From assembly GCA_030745255.1 (NCBI GenBank), contig JASLOY010000138.1, forward strand, positions 1-8,403: a stretch of 8,403 nt of DNA. Direction: 5' to 3'. The stretch is from Vicinamibacterales bacterium. GTDB lineage: Bacteria; Acidobacteriota; Vicinamibacteria; Vicinamibacterales; UBA8438. A program made the position numbers and the translations under genes. Below are positions 1 to 5,422 of the stretch, one piece after another (position 1 is the first letter of the stretch; every line of letters begins with the position of its first letter). Below the pieces are notes generated by a model. The model saw only the letters and a list, made by a program, of their open reading frames with translations. It did not search any database and was not told the origin of the DNA.

Positions 1-662
1 TCGGTTCGGCCGACGGCCCGTGGTCGGGTACGGCTGAGATCTCGCTCGTCGCGACCTCGGGCAACTCCGATACCCGCACCTTCGGACTCGGCGGCGACGT
101 CACCTACAACCCGGGGGCCTGGAAATGGCTGGGCCGTTTGACATATGTGGAAACGGAAGCCGATGACCAGTTGAAGGCTCGGTCGCAGAGCGCGCTCCTC
201 GAGACGTCGCGCGGGTTCTCAGAACGGCTCGAGGTGTACGGCCGTGGAGGCTATCTGCGGGACCTTTTCGCCGGCATCGAGCGCCGGATTACGACCGAAG
301 CCGGTCTCGCCTACCGTCTGGTCGCGCTCGCGCCGCATTCGCTCCAGCTGCTGGCCGGCTTCGGCTTTACCGACGAGCAGCGGGCGGCCGGCGGCGACCT
401 GTCTCTCACGACCGCCAACGCGACCGGCCGCTACAGATGGGCAATTACGGAGACCAGCGCACTGACCGAAGAAGCGACGTTGGTGGCCGACCTGAACACC
501 GGCGACGACTGGCGGTTCTCCAACGAGATCGCGGCCACGGCCGCGCTCAGCACCCGTCTGTCACTGAAGGTGTCGCACAAGCTGAGCTATTTGAACGAGC
601 CGGTGCCCGGCTTCGGAAAGGCCGACGCGATACTGTCGGCGGCGCTTGTGGCAAACTTCTAG
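1..662 (+). CDS. DUF481 / YdiY-like outer-membrane beta-barrel protein, 5'-truncated
   Basis: The frame is open from the left edge (first whole codon at base 3) to the TAG at 660-662, giving about 219 visible residues, so the true start lies outside the window. A TTG at 138 could be taken for a start, but coding continues upstream of it with the family-like stretch WSGTAEISLVATSGNSDTRT. Alternating short strands of polar and aromatic residues, the TSGNS(D)T motif and a terminal phenylalanine (ALVANF) fit DUF481, the family of E. coli YdiY ('salt-induced outer membrane protein'). These are predicted beta-barrels of the outer membrane with no proven substrate. The final Phe matches the BAM recognition signal of barrel proteins. 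The gene converges on the minus-strand gene that ends at 679, with 16 nt between the stops and no recognisable hairpin terminator. The family call is from pattern recognition; any function would be a guess. Confidence 0.82.
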   Translation, partial: GSADGPWSGTAEISLVATSGNSDTRTFGLGGDVTYNPGAWKWLGRLTYVETEADDQLKARSQSALLETSRGFSERLEVYGRGGYLRDLFAGIERRITTEAGLAYRLVALAPHSLQLLAGFGFTDEQRAAGGDLSLTTANATGRYRWAITETSALTEEATLVADLNTGDDWRFSNEIAATAALSTRLSLKVSHKLSYLNEPVPGFGKADAILSAALVANF

Positions 663-678
663 CAGCCGGCGAGACGAC

Positions 679-1638
679 TCACCGACCCGCCGTCTTGTCC
701 TCGGCACGCCCTGCCCGAAGACTGTTCTCGAGCCCGTAATTCCCCTCGTGACAGGCGTACTCGAACAGCTGATAGGTGGTGTCACGATTCAGCGGCATCG
801 CCACCTTCCAGGGTGCCGTGAATGGTCCGGGGTCGCTGATGTCGACCTCGTAGCTGATCGTGTCGGCATCGACGAGCGTGAACCGCTCGACGATCTTCAG
901 GTCCTCGCTCTGCTCGATACCGCGCAGGCCGCGGCTGGCGATGTTCGTGCCGATCGTCCCCTGGTCGTTGTAGTTCGCGGTTTCGACCACGAGCGTGTTG
1001 CCTTCCCACCGTCCACGCGGGTTGCCATTCCACTGTCGGATGGCAGCGGGCAGAGGCGGCGTTCCATCGACCGGAATGATCCGCGCCTCGTGAATCATCT
1101 CGTAGAAGATCACTACCTGGCCGGGCGCCTGCAAGATCTGATAGCCGGCGCCGTATCCCCCGGGGAACATCCCCCCCGGAATGCCGCGGGTGATGCACCG
1201 CTCCCACGGCGTGTGGGTCAGCCAGCCGTCCGTCAGGTTCATGAGGTTCTGGTTTCGCGAGGTAATCGCGGAGTCTCGCAGGGGGACGCGTCCGTTTGGC
1301 GGGTCGACGACCATCGACTGGCGTCGCTCGTTCCGCAATGCGTCGCCGGGACCATCGCCCCACGGCCCCTGAGGGCCTCGTGACCGAGCATCGGGGTTTG
1401 GCGCAGCCGGTGCCCGCTGTGGCCGGTTCGTGCCTGGGAACCAAGCCGCCAGCGGCGCGAGTCGTTCGAGGTCGATGTCGCTCGGCGCCTCGAACGGTGT
1501 CGGGTCGAAATTGGTCCAGATGCCCTGGATGTCCGGCTGGCCGTCAGGGGTCCTGGCCGGGGTCCACGTCTGCCCGAACGCCGGCGTGCTCGCGAGCAGC
1601 ACGACCGCCGCGCCGCCGATGAGATTCGCGGTCTTCAT
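679..1638 (-). CDS. Secreted protein of unknown function, acidobacterial type
   Basis: The protein has 319 aa. The ATG at 1636-1638 is fixed by a strong Shine-Dalgarno (GGAGGT) 5 nt upstream. Residues 1-22 form a signal peptide: a Lys near the start, the hydrophobic run LIGGAAVVLLAS, then A-F-G before Gln23. The mature protein is therefore exported and probably periplasmic. Recognisable blocks are PDGQPDIQGIW (31-41), RWEGNTLVVET (210-220) and FEYACHEGNYGL (292-303). This combination recurs in a large family of uncharacterised secreted proteins, often in many copies per genome, in Acidobacteriota. There are no membrane segments after the signal peptide and no catalytic motif I recognise; the mature part has two cysteines (C148, C296) that could form a disulfide. 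It lies 96 nt downstream of the nitrite reductase on the same strand, so read-through from that unit is possible, but nothing links it to nitrogen use. Confidence 0.88.
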   Translation of the reverse strand: MKTANLIGGAAVVLLASTPAFGQTWTPARTPDGQPDIQGIWTNFDPTPFEAPSDIDLERLAPLAAWFPGTNRPQRAPAAPNPDARSRGPQGPWGDGPGDALRNERRQSMVVDPPNGRVPLRDSAITSRNQNLMNLTDGWLTHTPWERCITRGIPGGMFPGGYGAGYQILQAPGQVVIFYEMIHEARIIPVDGTPPLPAAIRQWNGNPRGRWEGNTLVVETANYNDQGTIGTNIASRGLRGIEQSEDLKIVERFTLVDADTISYEVDISDPGPFTAPWKVAMPLNRDTTYQLFEYACHEGNYGLENSLRAGRAEDKTAGR

Positions 1639-1643
1639 TCAAC

Positions 1644-1649
1644 ACCTCC
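1644..1649 (-). promoter_or_regulatory. Shine-Dalgarno of the secreted protein gene
   Basis: On the minus strand the bases read GGAGGT, 5 nt before the ATG at 1638. This settles the start of the 319-aa secreted protein. Confidence 0.8.
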
Positions 1650-1734
1650 CAAGCATCAGCGAGTGCACCCGGCTGCCTGCTTTCCGGATTGCACCGTACC
1701 TCCCCGCCCCCCGAGCGTACACCAGGTCGCCCGG

Positions 1735-3498
1735 TCAACATAGTGCCCCTTCCCGCTGCACCGTCTTGTCACCCCGAACGACATGCTCAACCTGGTCAAC
1801 CCGTTCGACCGGCTCTTCGGGAAGGACCCGCGCGAAGAGCCGGCGCACCCCGGCACAACCGGGACAGAACACCGGCGGGTCCTCACCCAGGTGCCGGTAG
1901 TCGCACCGTTCGCAGAGCCAGGTGGACGGCCGATAATCCTCTTCGCCGACTTTCGCCGCCTCGTCCTCGCGCAGCCGCTCGCGCCAGTAGGCGCTGAACG
2001 TCTGGCCCGGGCGGTGCTTCAAGTAGTACTGCTTCACCACCTCCTCGATGACCAGCGGGAGCTGCTCGGCATCGACACCGAGCTTGTACCGCAGCCCCAT
2101 GTGCACGTCACCGGCGAGGCCGCCACCAAGAAACATGTCGAACCCCTCGCGGGTGCCGATCAGGCGCCGAACCCGGACCCCTTTGAGACCAATGTCGGCG
2201 GTGAAGTGCTGGGCGCAGGTCGAGGGACAACCGCTCATGTGGATACGAATGCCATGGAGCGTGAGCATGCGCTGGCGCAGCGTGTCGATGAGACGGAACA
2301 TCGCGCCCTTGGTTTCGGTGACCGCGATGTTGCAGAACTGGGTGCCGGTGCAGGCGATCGTGTTCCGCGCCAGTGAGTCTGCATGCACGCTCAGGCCGGC
2401 CGCCGCGGCGGCGGTCGCCGCCGCGGCCTTGAACCCGGTCGGAATATTGACGACCGCGAGCCCTTGCTCATGCGTCGTCCGGAGTTGGCCGTCTCCCCAC
2501 CGTTTGGCCAGGATCGCGACCGCCTCAAGCTGACTCCAGCTGAGCCGCCCGAGCGGCACACATAGCCCCATTGTCCAGAGCCCGGGGTCGCGCTGATTAA
2601 ACCATCCCACGAGATCGTCGTTCTGGCCGGCCGGCGTCGGGGCCGCGTCTCCTTCCGAGCTGCGGAGTGGGACTCGATCGATGATCGCGTCCAGTACACC
2701 GTCGACGCCGATCTGCTCCACCAGATAGCAGAGCCGCGCCTGGTGCCGCTTCTTGCGCGAGCCTTGCGCGCGAAACAGGTCCAGAATCGCGCGGGTGACC
2801 GCCACCACCTGCGCGGGCCGGACCAGTACCGGGAGGAGCCATGCCAGATGCGGATTCTGTCCTTGAGTACCGCCGACGAGCAACTGGAAGAACACCTCGC
2901 CCTCGACCCGGCACGCCAGGAAGCTGATGTCCTGCGTCCAGAAATGAGTCGAGTGCTCGGCGGCGCCGTTGAGACAGATGTTGACCTTCCGGGGCAGGTC
3001 GGCGTACTCGCGCTTATTGATGAACAGCGCCGTCACGGCGCGACAGAGCCCGCGCGTGTCGATCAGCTCGTTGGGCAGTACGCCGCTGAACGGATGCGCA
3101 AACACGTTGCGGATGTTGTCGTGGCCGGTCTGCATCGACGTCAGCCCGACCGCTGCCCACCGGTCGGCCACCGCCGGCAGGTGCTCGACGCTCAACCCCT
3201 GCACCTGGAGATTGGCTCGTGTCGTGACGTCGACGATGCCATGGCCGTGCTCGTAGGCCAACAGGGCAATCGCCTGCGCCTGGTCAGACGTCAGCTCGTT
3301 GGCGGTGATGCGGACCCTGTTCATGTAGCGGCCCGGTTCGTCGCGCTTGCGATAGAAGAACCCGTGCCACTTCATTCGCTCGAGATCGGGGCTGGCGATC
3401 TCGCTCATCGGGGTCCTGGCGCCAGCGTAACGCACCACATCGGGCCAGACGTCGAATCCGTGCTTGTCCGCTTTCCACACTTCTGCGGGATTTGCCAT
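1735..3498 (-). CDS. nirA: Siroheme [4Fe-4S] nitrite reductase (NirA-like) with C-terminal rubredoxin domain
   Basis: The enzyme (587 aa) is predicted to reduce nitrite to ammonium with six electrons in the cytoplasm. The ATG is preceded by AGGAGG at 5 nt. The first ferredoxin-like half holds MKWHGFFYRKRDEPGRYMNR (42-61) and TTRANLQ (92-98). The siroheme/[4Fe-4S] ligands are complete: C383-x5-C389 (CTGTQFC) and C424-x3-C428 (CPSTC). Active-site positions by family alignment are R94, R130, K171 and N173. K-x-N is the nitrite-reductase pattern, whereas sulfite reductases carry K-x-K. After the usual end of the enzyme, residues 525-560 carry C529-x2-C532-x12-C545-x2-C548, a rubrerythrin-type rubredoxin that would bind one iron and could pass electrons to the cluster. 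An Ala-rich run (358-367) is coded by a GCC/GCG-rich tract. The gene follows the nitrate/nitrite transporter by 33 nt, which supports nitrite over sulfite as substrate. The physiological electron donor is unknown. Confidence 0.93.
   Translation of the reverse strand: MANPAEVWKADKHGFDVWPDVVRYAGARTPMSEIASPDLERMKWHGFFYRKRDEPGRYMNRVRITANELTSDQAQAIALLAYEHGHGIVDVTTRANLQVQGLSVEHLPAVADRWAAVGLTSMQTGHDNIRNVFAHPFSGVLPNELIDTRGLCRAVTALFINKREYADLPRKVNICLNGAAEHSTHFWTQDISFLACRVEGEVFFQLLVGGTQGQNPHLAWLLPVLVRPAQVVAVTRAILDLFRAQGSRKKRHQARLCYLVEQIGVDGVLDAIIDRVPLRSSEGDAAPTPAGQNDDLVGWFNQRDPGLWTMGLCVPLGRLSWSQLEAVAILAKRWGDGQLRTTHEQGLAVVNIPTGFKAAAATAAAAAGLSVHADSLARNTIACTGTQFCNIAVTETKGAMFRLIDTLRQRMLTLHGIRIHMSGCPSTCAQHFTADIGLKGVRVRRLIGTREGFDMFLGGGLAGDVHMGLRYKLGVDAEQLPLVIEEVVKQYYLKHRPGQTFSAYWRERLREDEAAKVGEEDYRPSTWLCERCDYRHLGEDPPVFCPGCAGVRRLFARVLPEEPVERVDQVEHVVRGDKTVQREGALC
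1819..1926 (-). other. Rubrerythrin-type rubredoxin domain fused to NirA (residues 525-560)
   Basis: The segment from W527 to V558 includes CERC (529-532) and CPGC (545-548), with 12 residues between the pairs. That spacing matches the short rubredoxin of rubrerythrins rather than classical free rubredoxin. It is in frame and continuous with the reductase, followed by an acidic/basic tail of about 27 residues. A structural zinc ribbon is the alternative reading. Confidence 0.75.
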
Positions 3499-3503
3499 GG
3501 AAT

Positions 3504-3509
3504 CCTCCT
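3504..3509 (-). promoter_or_regulatory. Shine-Dalgarno of nirA
   Basis: A perfect AGGAGG on the minus strand lies 5 nt before the nirA ATG, inside the 33-nt gap after the transporter stop. It allows independent, efficient translation of the reductase from a shared transcript. Confidence 0.85.
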
Positions 3510-3531
3510 CTCGGGCCGCATGGCGGCCTGG

Positions 3532-4947
3532 CTACGCGGCGGCTTCGGGTGCGGGCATCAGGCTTCCCTGCCGATCCCCTAGCGCCGCTTCGAGCGCGGT
3601 GCGCGCCTCGGTCTCGGCCTCGGAGCTGAAGCGCACCGCGAACGCCAGAAATGCGCTCAACGTAACGAGCGCGCCGAGAACAAGAAATGCGGTCGACCAG
3701 GGAATCGCGCCCCGGAACAGGAATCCGGCGGCGACCGCCCCGGCGTTGCCACCGGCCCCGACGATGCCAGCAACCGACCCGAGCGCTTTCTTGTTGATGA
3801 ACGGCACGACGGCATACGTTGCACCGTTCGACATCTGGACGAACACACCGACGAGCAAGAGCGTCGGCAGAGCGAGCCTGAGGACGGACACCTGAGAAAA
3901 GAGCATCAGCGCCAGTCCTTCGGTGAACAAAGCGAGGAACAGCCATCGGGCCCGTCCGGCTAGTCCCCACCTTCGGCCGAAGCGGTCGCCCACGGCTCCA
4001 CCGAGCGTCCGCGCGAATAAGTTCGTCAGCCCGTAGAGCATCGCGGCTGCGCCGGCCCACTGCACAGCCTGCACGGCGCCCATCGACTGGAAGAAGTCGA
4101 AATAGTCGATGAAATACAGGGCAACGACGTTGTTGAAGGTCAGCTCTATGCCGAAGCAGGCACCGTAGATCACAAACAACGCCCACACGCGCGTGTCTCG
4201 CGCCGCCGCGGCAAACGAGCCCTTCACGCAGTGTGTCGGTCTGAGCTTGCCGGCGGCTCGCAGCGCGCGGTAGTCGCCCTCGGGCGCATCCTGCGTCAGG
4301 AAGTAGTAGGCCACGCCGACCAGCGCGCACATCGCCCCGGCCAGCACCATCGCCGCTCGCCATGCGACGGCATCACTCACACCGAGACCCGGCAGGAACT
4401 GTATGTCGGTGAACGGCACATAGGCGCCTACCGTCAGGATGCCGAGCACGATTGGCATGACGAGCTGGGTGACCCCGCCGCCGAGGTTGCCCCATCCGGC
4501 GGTCGTCGCGTTGGCGGTGCCGACGACGTTGGGCGCGAACATGACCGAGGTGTGGTACTGCGTGATCACGAACGATGCGCCGATGACACCGATCAGCACC
4601 CGGAAGATCAGGAACGTCTGAAAATCCTGCGCCAGCCCGATACCCATGACGGGCAGCGACCCCAGAATCAGCAGCCACGTGTAGGCCAGTCGGGGGCCGA
4701 TCCGGTCGCACAGCCACCCGACCAACAGTCGCGCCACCACCGTGATGGAGACCGACCCGATGACGAGCCAGCCGACCTGTGATTGCGTCAACGCCATCTC
4801 GTCGCGGACGATCTTCATCAACGGGGCGATACCGAACCAGGCGAAGAAGCAGAGGAAGAACGCGAACCACGATATGTGGAACGCCCGCATCTGTGGCGTC
4901 GCAATGTTGAAGAGCTGAATACGAGTCGCTTTGCCGGTGACTTCCAC
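3532..4947 (-). CDS. narK: Nitrate/nitrite MFS transporter, NarK/NasA (NNP) family
   Basis: This inner-membrane carrier of the nitrate-nitrite porter family has 471 aa from the GTG at 4947 and about 12 membrane helices. The start is chosen because GGAG lies 6 nt before this GTG, and the protein then begins MEVTGKATRIQLFNIATPQMRAF, which matches the usual NasA/NarK N-terminus. An upstream GTG at 5058 would add 37 residues but has no visible SD. Both nitrate signatures are present: AGWGNLGGGVTQ (about 150-161, helix 5) and GIVGAGGNAGAVAAGF (about 394-409, helix 11). The MFS motif GWLCDRIGPR is at about 77-86. Arginines at about 73 (helix 2) and 313 (helix 8, FARTLGG) align with the two substrate-binding arginines of E. 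coli NarK. It is the first gene of the unit, directly before nirA, behind a candidate sigma-54 promoter. Whether it prefers nitrate or nitrite cannot be read from the sequence. Confidence 0.92.
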   Translation of the reverse strand: MEVTGKATRIQLFNIATPQMRAFHISWFAFFLCFFAWFGIAPLMKIVRDEMALTQSQVGWLVIGSVSITVVARLLVGWLCDRIGPRLAYTWLLILGSLPVMGIGLAQDFQTFLIFRVLIGVIGASFVITQYHTSVMFAPNVVGTANATTAGWGNLGGGVTQLVMPIVLGILTVGAYVPFTDIQFLPGLGVSDAVAWRAAMVLAGAMCALVGVAYYFLTQDAPEGDYRALRAAGKLRPTHCVKGSFAAAARDTRVWALFVIYGACFGIELTFNNVVALYFIDYFDFFQSMGAVQAVQWAGAAAMLYGLTNLFARTLGGAVGDRFGRRWGLAGRARWLFLALFTEGLALMLFSQVSVLRLALPTLLLVGVFVQMSNGATYAVVPFINKKALGSVAGIVGAGGNAGAVAAGFLFRGAIPWSTAFLVLGALVTLSAFLAFAVRFSSEAETEARTALEAALGDRQGSLMPAPEAAA

Positions 4948-4953
4948 TTGGGT

Positions 4954-4957
4954 CTCC
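4954..4957 (-). promoter_or_regulatory. Shine-Dalgarno deciding the transporter start (GGAG)
   Basis: GGAG on the minus strand, 6 nt before the GTG at 4945-4947. No comparable site precedes the alternative GTG at 5056-5058. Confidence 0.55.
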
Positions 4958-5080
4958 AACCAGACACACGTGCCGAAAATGACGACGACGCACCGAAGAC
5001 GAACCCGACGACGGTCAGGAAGAGCCGTGCGGGATTTCTCGCGGCCGTGGGCGGTCACCGCTGTGGCGGCGCCGTTGCAG

Positions 5081-5100
5081 TTGCCCTAGCCAGCTAGCAA
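5081..5100 (-). repeat. Imperfect hairpin overlapping the -12 box
   Basis: TTGCTAG, loop CTGG, then CTAGGGCAA: seven pairs with a 2-nt bulge. It overlaps the -12 box and the probable start point, so it is more likely incidental, or a DNA site, than an RNA leader structure. Confidence 0.3.
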
Positions 5101-5111
5101 GGAACGGGCCA
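5096..5111 (-). promoter_or_regulatory. Candidate sigma-54 (RpoN) -24/-12 promoter for narK-nirA
   Basis: The minus strand reads TGGCCCGTTCCTTGCT. The sigma-54 consensus is TGGCACG-N4-TTGCW. The only core mismatch is A to C in the -24 box, and the GG-N10-GC spacing is exact. A transcript would start near 5085, about 138 nt before the chosen GTG at 4947. RpoN promoters with an NtrC-type activator commonly drive nitrate/nitrite assimilation genes, so the position makes biological sense. No rival sigma-70 promoter stood out on this strand. Confidence 0.6.
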
Positions 5112-5165
5112 GGATAGCGGAAAACCCAAATGGAGTCCGAAAACCGGGGCTAAAGAGCATGGTGG

Positions 5166-5185
5166 CCGCAGACACTTGCCTGCGG
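5166..5185. repeat. Inverted repeat CCGCAG-N8-CTGCGG
   Basis: A perfect 6-bp inverted repeat with an 8-nt centre (ACACTTGC). It lies about 80-100 bp upstream of the predicted sigma-54 transcript start, so it could be an activator site. There is no T-run beside it, so it is not a convincing terminator. Confidence 0.35.
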
Positions 5186-5191
5186 ATTCTC

Positions 5192-5220
5192 GACACCGGT
5201 GTGGGCCTCCGTCTGGTGTC
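5192..5220. promoter_or_regulatory. Candidate enhancer-binding-protein sites (GACACC / GGTGTC palindromes)
   Basis: Two overlapping symmetries are visible: the 10-bp palindrome ACACCGGTGT (5193-5202), and GACACC (5192-5197) mirrored by GGTGTC (5215-5220). They lie about 107-135 bp upstream of the predicted sigma-54 start, the usual distance for bacterial enhancer-binding proteins. The half-sites resemble but do not match the NtrC half-site TGCACC, so the regulator is not identified. Confidence 0.35.
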
Positions 5221-5365
5221 CACATTTTCGTATCTCGGCTGGTCCATGGTGGGCCTAGAATGGCTTTGGAAGGCACTTTCGTCCGGCTCGACCCTACAAT
5301 AATGTGTGGTTTGGCGGCCACCGATCGACAAATCGGGGTGCACGTCGGCACTGGAGCCGCGTGAC

Positions 5366-5390
5366 TCGAACTGTTCAGGGCACTGTTCGA
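5366..5390. repeat. Repeat element: ACTGTTC twice, framed by TCGAAC/GTTCGA
   Basis: ACTGTTC occurs at 5370-5376 and again at 5382-5388 (12-bp period). The same block is bounded by a perfect 6-bp inverted repeat, TCGAAC (5366-5371) and GTTCGA (5385-5390). It starts about 33 nt after the ADOP stop. As RNA it could form a 6-bp stem with a 13-nt loop, but there is no U-tract. It could instead be an operator. Confidence 0.35.
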
Positions 5391-5422
5391 TGCGGCAGAT
5401 CGTGGCCGGACTCCGAGCTCCG

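Larger units (their letters stand above)
4948..5422. other. Non-coding region between the ADOP gene and the transporter
   Basis: About 475 nt hold no gene I can support. Short reading frames on both strands have compositions typical of GC-rich non-coding frames (many Arg, Pro, Ser and Cys) and no motif. The stretch is visibly richer in A/T around 5215-5335 than the flanking genes, as expected for a control region. It contains a candidate sigma-54 promoter for the transporter (5096-5111), inverted repeats at 5166-5185 and 5192-5220, and a repeat at 5366-5390 close behind the ADOP stop. If the transporter really started at 5058, the last 111 nt would be coding. Confidence 0.7.

Noticed and set aside
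2396..2426. GCC/GCG-rich tract as a possible repeat element
   Set aside because: It codes in frame for an Ala-rich loop of nirA (residues about 358-367) and is simple low-complexity coding sequence.
2743..3582. A 279-codon plus-strand frame opposite nirA
   Set aside because: It is antisense to conserved siroheme-enzyme sequence, has no recognisable motif and no SD.
3284..4363. A 359-codon minus-strand frame overlapping the transporter
   Set aside because: It is Arg/Gly-rich without hydrophobic segments or motifs, and the overlapping frame is an unmistakable NNP transporter. It is a shadow frame.
5295..5300. TACAAT on the plus strand, like a sigma-70 -10 box
   Set aside because: No acceptable -35 hexamer lies 16-18 bp upstream, and no plus-strand gene follows.
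5176..5364. A 62-codon plus-strand frame in the control region
   Set aside because: No SD, no conserved motif, and it overlaps the palindromes assigned to regulation. It would be the only plus-strand gene in a minus-strand block.
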